Below, piece after piece: positions 51,712 through 63,100 of a DNA stretch of 64,000 nucleotides. Every line of letters starts with the position of its first letter. Position 1 is the stretch's first letter. The translations under genes were made by a program, and so were the position numbers. This DNA comes from Bacteroidota bacterium (GTDB lineage Bacteria; Bacteroidota; Bacteroidia; Sphingobacteriales; Sphingobacteriaceae): contig JAEXHI010000001.1 in NCBI GenBank assembly GCA_023450085.1, positions 97,432-161,431 of the forward strand, in the 5' to 3' direction. The notes under the pieces are model-generated. The model was not told the DNA's origin. It ran no database searches and saw only the letters and a program-made list of their open reading frames with translations.

Positions 51712-53673
51712 TTAATAAAGATCAGCATAGGGTACTACTAATGGCAAAGAGATCATGATTTCAGTGCCTTTAGCAGTTGAATTGATGGTTGTTTCCCCAT
51801 TCAGATATTGTATCCTTCGTCGAATAGAATCCAAACCTATCGTGTTACCGCTAGATTTCTTTTCATCTAATCCGATGCCATCATCGCTAATGGTCAGTAT
51901 GAGATTATTTTCTTCACTATAAATAAGGATGTCAACATTTTTAGCTTTAGCATGCTTAATGATATTGGTAATGGCTTCTTGGATGATCCGGAGCAAAGCA
52001 ATTCTGGTATCGGTATCCACATTCACCAATGACTGATCGTCAATATGGATCGTTTTATGGTAACGATTGTTTGGTAAAGCATGATCCGTTAATAGCTTAA
52101 CCTGCTTTTCAAAAGATAATTCCTGCAACTTGTCCGAAGCATTAAACCAGTCGTGGCTCTTACTTCTAACAGCTTCATAGGTTTTCGCCATGTTTACCCG
52201 CAGGGAAATAAATTTATCTCTCAGTGTTACGTCAGCAACATCCATTGACAATACTTCCAATTGATGCGTAAAAGCCGCTATAGATGCCGAAAGCCCATCA
52301 TGTAGGTCTTGTCCCAATCTTTGTTGTTCGTCTCTCACCGCTTGGTGTTTTGCTTCTTCCATGGCTATAATTTGCATGTTTGCAACATTATTAAGGGCCT
52401 CTATTTGTATTTTGGCCTTCCTACTTCGATACACCATTGTTAAATAAATAATGAGAATAAGAATGGAGGCAGAAATGGAAATGATAATTAGCCAATTGGT
52501 TCTATCCTGCTTTGTTTTCTCCGCTTTTTGAAGCTCAATGCTACTGTGTTCTGCTTGTGTATAAGCATAAAGCAGGTCACTCGTTTCAGCCATCAAAGTC
52601 CCTTGTAGGTTCCTCTCGTGTTGCAAGGCATCACTAATATAATTATAAGCCTCTTTATAGCTACCCTTTAACGCTTGCAGCTTTGCTTTAAACTCCTCAA
52701 GGTCTGCACTTTGGCTTTTTCCAAAATTCGGAGAAGATTCATATCTTTTGATATAGGCTAAAAGGCTATCTGGTTGTTTCAGATTGAAAAAGTTCTCAAT
52801 CCTCATTCGCACCAAATTGATATCAATAAAATTGGTCGCTTGGTCTTTGTAGGTTGTTTTTAACTTTTCCATACGCTCTAGTTGCTTTGCAGCAACATCA
52901 TACCGTTTTTGGAAATTAGCTAGAGAATGTTCTATATCAATCATCAAAAGATCGTTGTACAGCATTCGGCTTCTCCCAATTGGATATTTACTTTGAATAG
53001 CCTTACCAATTTGCATCGCCAAACTTGCTGTTTTTAGCACTTCAGCGGTATCATTCTTCTTCATATATCCCATTAATGTTGGCGATAGGACATACATGGC
53101 ATTTAAGGCGATGGAATGATCTATTTTATCTTTTCTAACAAGTTCTGGCAAACTTTTCAGATATCCCCGCTCCTTCTCAAATACGGCAATTACTTTATCA
53201 TAAAGGCGCTGTTCCTGATAAATTTTACATTTTTGTAATTGTTCCAAAAGCGGGTTTTGCGCTCCTTCTCTTTTATATTCTTCGGTAATTTTTTCAGCAT
53301 AATACATAGATGCCCCCTTCTTTTTGAACATGCGGGCATTATTGAAAAAAAGCATGAAGTAACTTTTACGGGCATAACTATATTTTGGAATACCCCAAGC
53401 TATTTCTTCATAAAGGCTTAAGAGATTGACCAGTTCTTTGGTATCAAAATTTTTTCCTTCGGAAAGCAGTTGGTGTGTCAGAGAATCTGTCTTAATAAGG
53501 TATTGCTCGGCATTTACACTACCGGTTTTGTAAGCCTTTGCTAATTTGTCAAATTCTGTTTGAGCACGGTCCGCTGTTTGGCAATTAGCTCTGTGAACTT
53601 GGATAAAAACAAATAGGAATAAGCATAAAAAGAAAGACAGTCTTTTTAAGGAGAAGTAAAATTTGTGGTTCAT
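51712..53673 (-). CDS. Sensor histidine kinase, NarL-partner type (HisKA_3)
   Basis: A 653-residue membrane kinase. A signal-like N-terminus (about 1-32, ending RANCQ) is followed by a helical periplasmic region (about 35-385) that looks TPR-like. A single membrane helix lies at about 392-416. The HisKA_3 box has the phospho-accepting His458 in RLGQDLHDGLSASIAAF, and the ATPase domain (about 550-650) has EAITNIIKHAKAKN and ISDDGIGL. It passes phosphate to a LuxR-type regulator. The partner regulator gene lies 22 nt upstream on the same strand, so the pair is one operon. The signal is unknown. Confidence 0.9.
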   Translation of the reverse strand: MNHKFYFSLKRLSFFLCLFLFVFIQVHRANCQTADRAQTEFDKLAKAYKTGSVNAEQYLIKTDSLTHQLLSEGKNFDTKELVNLLSLYEEIAWGIPKYSYARKSYFMLFFNNARMFKKKGASMYYAEKITEEYKREGAQNPLLEQLQKCKIYQEQRLYDKVIAVFEKERGYLKSLPELVRKDKIDHSIALNAMYVLSPTLMGYMKKNDTAEVLKTASLAMQIGKAIQSKYPIGRSRMLYNDLLMIDIEHSLANFQKRYDVAAKQLERMEKLKTTYKDQATNFIDINLVRMRIENFFNLKQPDSLLAYIKRYESSPNFGKSQSADLEEFKAKLQALKGSYKEAYNYISDALQHERNLQGTLMAETSDLLYAYTQAEHSSIELQKAEKTKQDRTNWLIIISISASILILIIYLTMVYRSRKAKIQIEALNNVANMQIIAMEEAKHQAVRDEQQRLGQDLHDGLSASIAAFTHQLEVLSMDVADVTLRDKFISLRVNMAKTYEAVRSKSHDWFNASDKLQELSFEKQVKLLTDHALPNNRYHKTIHIDDQSLVNVDTDTRIALLRIIQEAITNIIKHAKAKNVDILIYSEENNLILTISDDGIGLDEKKSSGNTIGLDSIRRRIQYLNGETTINSTAKGTEIMISLPLVVPYADLY

Positions 53674-53695
53674 GAAGTTACGTTAATGGGTTGGT

Positions 53696-54319
53696 TTAAA
53701 TCAGCTCCTGCTTGCGTGCGTAGGACAATAGTTCGGTAATGGAATTAACATTGGCTTTAGCCATCATTTTACGTCGATGCGCTACAATGGTATGCTTGCT
53801 TAGATAAGTCCGCTCAGCAGTTTGGGCAATAGATAACCCACCTGCAAAATACTGTAAAATATCTAGCTCTCTGGCTGAAAAAGGGATGGTAGTGGAAACC
53901 GAATTGATTTCGTGGATCAATGGGCTAATGTATTGCTGACCGTTGTCTATGGCCTTCAAACACTCCAATATCGAATCAAATCCCGATGATTTACTGACAA
54001 AACCGTTGGGGTTATAACTAAGAATATTTGCAATGGCTACAGGACTAACTACTGAGCTCATTACAATAATGATTACATTTTTATTTAACCGTTTAGCCTC
54101 ATTGATTAGCGGAAGTCCATTCTTATTTTTCAGATAATAATCTACGAATAGATAAACACTAGTTTTAGAATTTTTGATCAGGAATTGCGTTAATTCCTTC
54201 TCCTCTCTGAAGGTATGTACTGCACAAAAAAGCTCTAGCCGTTCAATCAGCGCAGCAAAGGAGTCGGCAAATAAAAGGTGGTCATCAAATACAATTGCTA
54301 CAGACTCTTCTCTATTCAT
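53696..54319 (-). CDS. LuxR-type response regulator
   Basis: A 207-residue regulator. The frame is open to 54550, but the ATG at 54319 starts the receiver domain correctly. The receiver (about 7-125) has the acidic pair Asp12-Asp13, the phosphoacceptor Asp60 in YLFVDYYLKNKNG and a Lys in GFVSKSSG. The C-terminal LuxR domain (about 143-205) reads FSARELDILQYFAGGLSIAQTAERTYLSKHTIVAHRRKM. It precedes the sensor kinase gene by 22 nt and is its obvious partner. The target genes are unknown. An AAATAGCAA inverted repeat at 54491-54512 lies upstream and might be an operator. Confidence 0.88.
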   Translation of the reverse strand: MNREESVAIVFDDHLLFADSFAALIERLELFCAVHTFREEKELTQFLIKNSKTSVYLFVDYYLKNKNGLPLINEAKRLNKNVIIIVMSSVVSPVAIANILSYNPNGFVSKSSGFDSILECLKAIDNGQQYISPLIHEINSVSTTIPFSARELDILQYFAGGLSIAQTAERTYLSKHTIVAHRRKMMAKANVNSITELLSYARKQELI

Positions 54320-54631
54320 AGGTATCTTCTGTAAATGTCTGAATCCGCAAAAACACAAGGATGATGTTTGATTTTGAATATCATATACTAGACTTAATAT
54401 AATTATCGGTGATTCTCTGCTATTTACGTTTCCCCAAGTGATCACAAGAAGAGAAATTCGCTCAAAAATGCAATTATTATTCTCATCCCAAAATAGCAAT
54501 AATTTGCTATTTAGTCTAAAAAAGCAACATGTTATTGCCTTAATCATCAAGCTTCACTCCGCTTTGGTTTCCTCTGTATTAGCTTTGGAAACCAACAACT
54601 ATTTAGCATAGCGAGTAATGTATAATTTAAG
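54320..54631. other. 312-bp intergenic region with a small palindrome
   Basis: The gap separates the divergent response-regulator gene and a small gene. The leftward frame remains open through it but the translation is not protein-like, so no gene is called. One inverted repeat is visible at 54491-54512. Confidence 0.5.
54491..54512. promoter_or_regulatory. Inverted repeat upstream of the two-component operon
   Basis: AAATAGCAA and TTGCTATTT form 9-bp arms around TAAT. It lies between the response-regulator gene and a divergent small gene, so it could be an operator, perhaps for the LuxR-type regulator itself. There is no second copy to support it. Confidence 0.35.
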
Positions 54632-54871
54632 ATGCGATTAATCATTAAAAATGTAGAAGATGCCTACATCGGTCCGTCTGTAGAACCTAACCGGCTGAAT
54701 GTACATCTTTCGGGAATAGAACCTGACGACATATTATTTCAAATAGGTATTGACCATATTATAAACTATTACGGTATTACAGAATTACTTGATTTTATAG
54801 GCAATCATGAGATCAAATCCCATTTGCTGGAATCAGAAGAAAACCATGTAACGATAAAGAGAAAACAATAA
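54632..54871 (+). CDS. Small hypothetical protein (79 aa)
   Basis: A 79-residue acidic protein with no signal peptide or membrane segment. It starts MRLIIKNVEDAYIGPSVEPNRLNVHL, has a helix-like part (GIDHIINYYGITELLDFIGNHEI) and ends in basic residues. The N-terminal strand pattern and the acidic centre suggest a small folded domain, but no family is recognised. It is divergent from the two-component operon. Similar coding base composition to neighbours supports it as real; function is unknown. Confidence 0.5.
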   Translation: MRLIIKNVEDAYIGPSVEPNRLNVHLSGIEPDDILFQIGIDHIINYYGITELLDFIGNHEIKSHLLESEENHVTIKRKQ

Positions 54872-54992
54872 GGGTTAAATCAATTGGCTTTAAATCATAA
54901 CGCACAAACGCTATCGCCAACACCACATTAAAGATACATCATACCTAGCTATATAAATATGATATCCACACCAGATAATTGCGCTGTTACTC

Positions 54993-55445
54993 ATGAAAAA
55001 AGAACCGACAAATTTAAACGGTTTTAGGAAAAAGCTAATCGCCTCAAACCTTCAACCATTTTACAAATCTATCTCAGCAACGGCGATGATGAAATACAGA
55101 AATCATCTTTTGCCTAAAAACGAGCTGTATAATCTTTTTGGTTATATACGCCAAACAACATCAAAAAACACTAAACCAGAACGAGAACTGTGGAGGGAAT
55201 TTTGGGGAATTTTGGGAAAAAAAATAAACCCCGCCACAAACACAACCCTTAGGTTGAATATTGCACCATTAAGCGTTCAAATTTTAATTCTTTTGAAATG
55301 CCGTTTTAATACATTCCTGTCCAACGAATTAAGTTTTGAAAAAATCCAGCAGGCCAAAAACCCGCTAATTCCCGCAATATGGCACAGAGTTGGTTATAGC
55401 CATAAAACTTTTTGGAATAACAGATACAACACTATACCCATTTAG
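54993..55445 (+). CDS. Hypothetical basic protein (150 aa)
   Basis: A 150-residue, strongly basic protein without signal peptide or clear membrane segment. Notable stretches are RNHLLPKNELYNLFGYIRQT, ERELWREFWGILGKK and PAIWHRVGYSHKTFWNNRYN, rich in Trp, Arg and Lys. No family is recognised. Its coding status is less certain than its neighbours because the composition is unusual and it sits alone before the giant repeat-protein genes. It might be a nucleic-acid-binding protein, but nothing direct shows this. Confidence 0.4.
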   Translation: MKKEPTNLNGFRKKLIASNLQPFYKSISATAMMKYRNHLLPKNELYNLFGYIRQTTSKNTKPERELWREFWGILGKKINPATNTTLRLNIAPLSVQILILLKCRFNTFLSNELSFEKIQQAKNPLIPAIWHRVGYSHKTFWNNRYNTIPI

Positions 55446-55552
55446 CTTATCGCGATACAAACCATCTCTCATGACTCTCAATTCTTTTTGGCTGGTTTCC
55501 AACTGGCAAAAATATCTTCAATATAAACCTCACACTTTTCAGATTAATACAT

Positions 55553-58500
55553 ATGAGTAAACTACTACGTTACGTTTTATTAGTACCGTTATGGCTTGGC
55601 TTTTTAATTAATGCCCAAGCACAAAACTGTACGGTCAATGCTGGAATTCCCACAGTGATCTGTCCTGGAAGCCCTTTCGTTCTTAATGGACAGGCAAGTG
55701 GACTTTTTACGGCTGGAGGAACAGCTGTTTGGTCACAAGTTTCTGGTCCATCCGTTACCATTAGTCCAACGGCCATTGCTGGCACTGCTGCCACAGCCAC
55801 GGTAACAGGATTTACCAGTGACGTAGAATATGTTTTTCGTTTAACTGCTAAATGTACCGACGGCTCTTTGGTTTACCAAGATGTTGCGTATAAAGTTTCT
55901 AGCTTAGGAACGGCAAATGCTGGAGACAACAGAGTAGTTTGTCCTGGCAGCTATACCATGCAAGGTTCACCGTTAGGGCCAGGGGAAACAGGCACTTGGA
56001 CCAGAATATCTAGCTCAGGTCCAACACCTAGTGCACCTAATAATCCAAATTCACCAATTACATTTACTGCCAATGCTTCCATACAAACAGTAGTTTACCG
56101 CTGGACGGTTTCCAAAGCTACTACTGTTGGTTCTGGTAGCAGTACTACTACTAGCACTTGTACCTCATTTAAAGAGGTAACATATGTCAATCTAGGAACC
56201 GCTACCGTAGATGCTGGGCCTAATGACACCAAAGATTGTTATAACATTACCACTGGTGTAACATTGGCGGGCTCTTTTGCGGCAGCTAGCAACACCTACG
56301 GACAGTCTGTAAAATGGACATTAGTGAGCGGCCCTTCTACTCCAACTTTTAGCAGTACAACATCAAGAAACCCTACCGTTACGAACTTGGTAGAAGGAAC
56401 ATATGTGTTCCGTTATACAGTAACCAGTCCTTGCGTTAATGGCTCTGATGATGTTTCAATTGTAATTAAACCAGCGTCACAAACTTTAACACCACAAGAA
56501 AATTCTAACCAAACTTTTTGTGATGGACGCACCTCGGTAGTACTTACTGCGCCTAAGCCACTATATGCCAATGAGGTAGTGCTTTGGGAAAAAGCAAGTG
56601 GACCTGGTACTCCAACTTTTAGTTCTACAAATACCAACAGTACTACCGTAAGCGGATTAAATTCGGCATCTGGCAATACTTATGTGTTTAGGTATACAAT
56701 CTCCAACTCAGTTACTGGTTGTTCTAGTATCGGAACTCACACTGTTAACTTTAGGGGTGCTCCTACAGTAACGATTACCTCTCCTACTTCAAATCCTTAT
56801 TTCTTAACATGTGACATTTCTAAACTGACCATTAATTATACCACTACCAATGGAACTGGCAATACTCAGTACGCCCTGGTTAGTGCACCTGCTGGATCTA
56901 CACGTCAAACGATCATGGGAGGTTTAAACGTTTGGACTGATGCCCCAGGTACTGGTCAAGAGTTATTGGGTTTTGATAAAATAGGTACTTATGTAATTAG
57001 ATATAGAAGAAATACAGATAATGGACTAGGCGGTTGTGCGGATGCTTACGCTGATATCACTATTGTAGTTTCCAATTCTCCTACTGCTTCAAATGCTGGT
57101 ACCAAACAAATATTGGCCTGTAATGTATTTGAAACACATTTAGCGGGTAACCTACCTACATCAGGGACAGGAAAATGGAGCCAGGTAAGCGGCCCGAACA
57201 TGGCAACCATAGCTGATATTTATGATGCTACCACATTAGTTTCCGGTATGACCAATGGCACTTATCTTTTCCGTTGGATCGTATCTGGTGGAGAAGGTGC
57301 TTGTACAAATAATCAGGCCGACGTTGAGGTAGTAGTAGCGGCACCAACACCAACTACTTCGGCGGCGGGTCTTCCACAAACCGTTTGTAATAGTACACCA
57401 GTATTACTAGATGGTAACGAGCCTGTATTAAACGAAATAGGCACATGGACGGTAGTAAGAACAACAGGAAATGCAGCAGCACCTGAAGTCACTTTTTCTC
57501 CCAATGCCAATTCTCCAAAAGCAATGGCAAACAACTTATTGGCAAGTACCTCTTATACTTTTAAGTGGACCATTCAAAATGCTTGTGGCAGCTCTTCAAG
57601 TGATGTAATTATTGAAACTTCATCAACAGCTGGAGCCAAACAAGCAACAGCAGCCATTTCTACAGGAGCTACTTGTTTCCCTGCTGCCACCACTAGTCTC
57701 ACCATGGCGGGTAATCAACCAACAGGTGGTGAAGCAGGTCTTTGGACCTTAATTAGTGGTCCAAATACACCAACCTTTACCAATGCCTCATTATATAATA
57801 CCACAGTAACTGGCTTAATCAATGGAACCTACGAATTCCAATGGCAGTTATCACGTAATGGATGTACACCAACCACCGCACGTATTAAAATTACCATATC
57901 GGCTCCAGTAACTACTGCTAATGCAGGAAATGGCCAAAATATCTGCGATGTTTCAGTAACTCTAAACGGTAATCCACCAGCTGTGGGTACAGGTACTTGG
58001 ACACAGATTGCAGGAGCTGGTGGTGCCTTAATTACCAATCCATCCTTAGGTAACACTACCGTAACAGGATTAACCGAAGGACGTTATATCTTCAGATGGA
58101 CCATTGCAAACGGAACTTGTACAAGCAGCACAAGTGATGTAACCATTAACGTTTCACAACCACCATCAACGGCCTATGCAGGAACCGATATTGAAGTATG
58201 TAATGCTACCTCAACAAACTTAAATGCAACAGCCCCAACAGTTGGTACAGGTTATTGGTCGGTAGTAGGCGGTCCAAACATCCCTGTTTTTTCAAATGTG
58301 AGCAGTCCTAACCCAACCTTATCAAATTTGATATTTGGTCAGTATACACTTAGATGGACCGTACGTGGAGGAATTTATTGTAGTCCATCAATAGACGATG
58401 TGATTGTTAAGGTTACCAGTGATGCCAATGCAGGACCAGACCAAAATCTTTGTGCGCTAACTTCAGCTACCTTAACAGGAACCAATCAAAGTACCGGTAC

Positions 58501-60130
58501 ATGGAGCCAAACTGCTGGACCTAATACTGCAACTATTACCACAACCTCGGCCAATACAGCCATTGCAAGTAACCTAACACCTGGCGTTTACACATTCACC
58601 TATACCATTGCAGCAACAAGTAATTGTGCGCAAACCAGTGATAACATGATCGTAAATGTTTCAGCACTGCCATCAGCCGCTGATGCTGGACCAGATCAAA
58701 ATTACTGTAGCTTAATGGCTAGCCCAACTACTTCGGTTACTTTGGCTGCTGTTGATCCAACGTCAGGCACAGGAAAATGGAACGTACTTGAACAACCTCC
58801 TGGCAGTCTAGCTACTTCATTTTCAAATGTAAATAGCGCAACTTCAACTTTCAATAACTTAGGACCAGGAACTTACATGCTAGAATGGGTGGTAAGCAGT
58901 GGCAACTGTACTAACGCCAATTCTAACCGAGATATCGTTAAAATTAATATTTATACTGAACCTGATAATGCTAATGCAGGCATAGACCAAAATTCTGCTT
59001 GTACCAGTAAAGTTGAACTTTCTGCAACGGCACCAGCCGCAGGTAGAGGTTTAGGAACTTGGAGTATTGTATCACAACCTGCAGGTTCAAACGCTACATT
59101 TAGTGCCATTAACTCTCCAATAACTTCAGTTAACAACACCATTACCGGTACCTATGTTTTCCGTTGGACCGTTTCAAATGGCTCCCCTACTTGTGTTTCT
59201 AAAACAGATGACGTTACAGTACAAGTAACTAGTGTACCTACCACCGTTGCTGCCGTTGGCGCAAATCAGCAGGTGTGTAACACTGGTTTTCCAGGCACGC
59301 CAACCACTGGTACAACTTTAACGGGCAATACCCCTTCTGGTACCGAAACCGGAACATGGACTTTCGTAAGTGGGCCAACCACACTTACTGCAGCCAACTT
59401 CGATGATATCCATTCGCCAGCGGCTAACGTGACAGGCTTGGCACAAGGAACTTATATCCTTCGTTGGACCATTGTACCTACCTCAAATCAAACCAATGCC
59501 GATTGTCAATCATCTGCAAACCTAACCATCACGGTAGCTAACCAACCTACTACTGCATCAGCAGGAGCAAATCAAGAGGTCTGTCTTTCTGAACCAGTAA
59601 CCATGGCGGCTAATACCATTACTACAGGAATTGGAACCTGGTCGGTAGTGGGCAAACCTAGTAGCGCAATCAATCCGGTTTTTGCAAATCCTAATTCGCC
59701 AACTTCAGCGGTGAACGGATTTGTAGCAGGTGTTTACACTTTACGTTGGACCAGCAGCAATGGCAGCTGTACCAATAGTACTTCCGATATGACTGTTACT
59801 ATCAAATCTTGCGACATCGCCATTGCGAAAGAAACGAGCACGCCTGTGTTACAATCAGACGGAAGCTATAATGTAACGCTAACGTTTAACGTACTTAACA
59901 ACGGTGATCAAGCGCTTTCAAATGTTCAGGTAGAAGATGATCTGAAGTTAACTTTCCCTAGTCCTAAAACCTATACCATTACAAGTATCACTACAGGAGC
60001 TGGAACGTTAACGGTAAATAGTGCCTTCAATGGAAATAGCGATAAAAATCTGCTAAATGCTGCCGCTTCAACTTTGGCTGCAGGAAGTCAACAGACCATT
60101 ACGCTAGTACTTAATGTTAAACTCATCTAA
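55553..60130 (+). CDS. Giant secreted repeat protein with Ig/PKD-like domains (1525 aa)
   Basis: An exported protein with a signal peptide (RYVLLVPLWLGFLINAQAQ). About fourteen beta-sandwich-like repeats of roughly 90-110 residues follow. Each has the pattern NAGxxQxxC, then GTWS/T with a GPN-type turn, then FRWTxSNGxC. The spaced Cys pairs could form disulfides. The last 105 residues (IAIAKETSTPVLQSDGSYNV onward) are a DUF11-like domain also found at the start of the next protein. No T9SS tail is seen, so surface location by another route, or an incomplete surface system, is possible. Such proteins usually act in adhesion or as surface filaments; that is inference. The next gene follows after 11 nt. 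Confidence 0.8.
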   Translation: MSKLLRYVLLVPLWLGFLINAQAQNCTVNAGIPTVICPGSPFVLNGQASGLFTAGGTAVWSQVSGPSVTISPTAIAGTAATATVTGFTSDVEYVFRLTAKCTDGSLVYQDVAYKVSSLGTANAGDNRVVCPGSYTMQGSPLGPGETGTWTRISSSGPTPSAPNNPNSPITFTANASIQTVVYRWTVSKATTVGSGSSTTTSTCTSFKEVTYVNLGTATVDAGPNDTKDCYNITTGVTLAGSFAAASNTYGQSVKWTLVSGPSTPTFSSTTSRNPTVTNLVEGTYVFRYTVTSPCVNGSDDVSIVIKPASQTLTPQENSNQTFCDGRTSVVLTAPKPLYANEVVLWEKASGPGTPTFSSTNTNSTTVSGLNSASGNTYVFRYTISNSVTGCSSIGTHTVNFRGAPTVTITSPTSNPYFLTCDISKLTINYTTTNGTGNTQYALVSAPAGSTRQTIMGGLNVWTDAPGTGQELLGFDKIGTYVIRYRRNTDNGLGGCADAYADITIVVSNSPTASNAGTKQILACNVFETHLAGNLPTSGTGKWSQVSGPNMATIADIYDATTLVSGMTNGTYLFRWIVSGGEGACTNNQADVEVVVAAPTPTTSAAGLPQTVCNSTPVLLDGNEPVLNEIGTWTVVRTTGNAAAPEVTFSPNANSPKAMANNLLASTSYTFKWTIQNACGSSSSDVIIETSSTAGAKQATAAISTGATCFPAATTSLTMAGNQPTGGEAGLWTLISGPNTPTFTNASLYNTTVTGLINGTYEFQWQLSRNGCTPTTARIKITISAPVTTANAGNGQNICDVSVTLNGNPPAVGTGTWTQIAGAGGALITNPSLGNTTVTGLTEGRYIFRWTIANGTCTSSTSDVTINVSQPPSTAYAGTDIEVCNATSTNLNATAPTVGTGYWSVVGGPNIPVFSNVSSPNPTLSNLIFGQYTLRWTVRGGIYCSPSIDDVIVKVTSDANAGPDQNLCALTSATLTGTNQSTGTWSQTAGPNTATITTTSANTAIASNLTPGVYTFTYTIAATSNCAQTSDNMIVNVSALPSAADAGPDQNYCSLMASPTTSVTLAAVDPTSGTGKWNVLEQPPGSLATSFSNVNSATSTFNNLGPGTYMLEWVVSSGNCTNANSNRDIVKINIYTEPDNANAGIDQNSACTSKVELSATAPAAGRGLGTWSIVSQPAGSNATFSAINSPITSVNNTITGTYVFRWTVSNGSPTCVSKTDDVTVQVTSVPTTVAAVGANQQVCNTGFPGTPTTGTTLTGNTPSGTETGTWTFVSGPTTLTAANFDDIHSPAANVTGLAQGTYILRWTIVPTSNQTNADCQSSANLTITVANQPTTASAGANQEVCLSEPVTMAANTITTGIGTWSVVGKPSSAINPVFANPNSPTSAVNGFVAGVYTLRWTSSNGSCTNSTSDMTVTIKSCDIAIAKETSTPVLQSDGSYNVTLTFNVLNNGDQALSNVQVEDDLKLTFPSPKTYTITSITTGAGTLTVNSAFNGNSDKNLLNAAASTLAAGSQQTITLVLNVKLI

Positions 60131-60141
60131 CCTTAGCGACA

Positions 60142-63100
60142 ATGATAAATTTTAATAAAACCCGAATTTCAAAGTGTGCTAAAGGAGCGATTTTCACGTT
60201 AATATTTGCGTTTTTAGCTTTCTCTCAAGCATTTTCACAAAACACCTATAAAGGGAACAACTCTGCTACAGCAAGAGGTACCGCACTTGGAAAAATCGTA
60301 AGCGATTACTCCAATAGTGGCCTTACGGTAACCAAAGCAGATGACAAACCTACGGTCATCAATTTCCCGATGATCGGTATTGGAAAAACGGCTTCTACGC
60401 CAGCGTTCCAAAGTAATGGCAGTTATAATGTAAATTATGTAATTACCATCAAGAACTTTGGCCAGTTAGATCTGCAAAATATCCAAGTAACAGATGCATT
60501 GTCAACGGCATTTCCTTCACCAATGACTTTTTCTGTAAATGCTGCGAATATCACCATTACTGGTGGAACCGGATTAACCATAAATACTTCTTATAACGGA
60601 AGCACCAATACCAATCTTTTGGTAGCGGCTTCGAGCAGCCTAGCAGTAGGACAAACCCGAACCATTACCGTTCCCGTTAACATAGTACCCAACGGCAGTT
60701 TTGGTTTAAGGAACAATACGGCTAGAGCTACAGCTACCACTACCACGCCAGATGCGGCTGCCGTTTCAGACGATTCAAATAACAGCACTGATCCAGACGG
60801 CAATGGTAACGGAACACCTTTTGATGATTCGACACCAACACCTATTACACTTACCGCTCCAGATATTGAGGTAGTAAGCAAAACGGTCAGCAATGCCACC
60901 CCTAATACGGGCTCAAACGTAACCTTCACCATTACAGTAAGAAACAACGGCGGCCCTGCTGCAAGCGTGGTTGTTAGTGACTTACTACCTGCAGGTTATC
61001 AATATGTTACCTCTACCCCTTCCGTTGGCACATATAATCCTACTTCGGGCGATTGGTCAATAGGAAACCTTACCAATGCTACTTCTGTAACCCTACAAGT
61101 AGTGGCTAAAGTTTTAGGAGATAAATTAGCTTCTGAATATAGGAATACGGCTTCTACCAATCATCCTGCAGATTCAGACCCTACTAACAACAGTAAATTT
61201 GTAAATGTAACTCCAATACCAACGGCCGATCTAGCGGTGACCAATACTGATGGTAAAACTACCTACATACCAGGTACTACCAACACTTATACCTTTACCG
61301 TAACCAATAATGGAGCTAGCAATGCACCAGGCTCAACCATTACCAACACCCTACCTACTGGCGTAACGGGTACTTGGACGGCAGTATATGCTGGCGGTGC
61401 TACAGGTACAGCCTCGGGCAGCGGAAGCATCAGCCAAACGGTTGATATTCCTAGTGGTGGTTCAGTAACTTATACCTATGTAGTATCTATACCATCATCA
61501 TACACCGGTAACTTTGTGAACACAGGTACCGCAGCAGTTGCTGCAGGTATTACCGATCCTACTCCTGCCAATAACTCGGCAACGGATACCGATGCTATTA
61601 ATAGACGTGCTGATCTTGTGGTGACCAACACCGATGGTAAGACGACTTACACTCCTGGTACCACCAACACCTACACATTTGTAGTGACCAATGATGGGCC
61701 AAGTGATGCACCAGGTTCAACCATTACCAATACCTTGCCTACTGGCGCAACCGGTACTTGGACTGCAGTATTTGCAGGTGGTGCTACCGGCACGGCGTCA
61801 GGTACGGGAAGCATTAGCCAAACGGCGAGTATTCCAAGTGGTGGTTCAATTACCTATACCTATGTGGTAAATGTACCTTCATCACACACCGGTAACTTTG
61901 TGAACACTGCTACGGCAGCTACAGCATCAGGCATCACCGATCCTACTCCGGCCAATAACTCGGCAGCAGATACGGATACTCCTGTTCGAATTGCAGACCT
62001 AGCAGTAACTAATACGGATGGCAAAACCACTTATACCCCTGGTACTACCAATACTTACACTTTTGTAGTGACCAATAGTGGACCAAGTGACGCCCAAGGT
62101 TCAAGCATTGTCAACACCCTCCCTACCGGCGTAACCGGAACTTGGACTGCAGTATTTGCAGGTGGTGCTACTGGCACGGCATCGGGCACTGGAAGCATTA
62201 ACCAAACAGCAAGTATTCCAAGTGGTGGTTCAATCACCTATACTTATGTAGTCAATGTACCATCATCATACACCGGCAACTTTGTAAATACGGGTTCTGC
62301 TACCACAGCTACAGGTATTACCGATCCAACTCCTGCCAATAACTCGGCAACGGATACAGATACCCCTGTTCTAAGTGCAGACCTCCAGGTGACTAACACT
62401 GACGGCAAAACCACTTATACTCCAGGTACTACTAATACCTATACTTTTGTAGTCACCAATGCTGGGCCAAGTGATGCACCAGGTTCAACCGTTACCAATA
62501 CCTTGCCTACTGGCCTAACAGGCACTTGGACTGCAGTATTTGCAGGTGGTGCAACAGGTACGGCCTCAGGTACTGGAAGCATTAGCCAAACGGTTGGTTT
62601 GCCAAGCGGTAGTACAATCACCTATACTTATGTGGTTAGTGTACCATCATCATACACCGGTAATGTGGTAAACACGGGTTCTGTAGCAACTGCTACGGGT
62701 ATTACCGATCCAACCCCAGGCAATAACTCGGCAACAGATACTGATACCCCTGATAGACGTGCAGATCTTGTGGTAACCAATACCGACGGCAAGACAACTT
62801 ATACCCCAGGGACTACCAATACCTACACCTTTGTAGTAAGCAACAGTGGACCAAGTGATGCACCGGGTTCAAGCATTACCAATACCCTGCCTACTGGCGT
62901 AACCGGCACATGGACTGCAGTATACGCAGGCGGTGCAACAGGTACAGCCTCAGGTAGCGGAAGTATCAGCCAAACGGCCGATATCCCTAGTGGTGGCTCT
63001 ATTACCTACACCTATGTGGTAAATGTACCATCATCATTCACGGGTAACTTCGTGAACACTGGTTCGGCTACAACGGCAACGGGCATTACCGATCCAACAC

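Noticed and set aside
54320..54550. 77-codon N-terminal extension of the response regulator
   Set aside because: The translated extension is rich in Cys and Phe and unlike any receiver domain; the receiver begins properly at the ATG at 54319.
60128..60144. Frameshift or premature stop splitting one giant gene into two
   Set aside because: The second frame has its own ATG and a complete signal peptide, so two separate proteins are the simpler reading.
62055..62621. Minus-strand open frames inside the DUF11 array
   Set aside because: They recur with the 384-bp period and are mirror images of the sense repeats, so they are shadows of the repeat and not genes.
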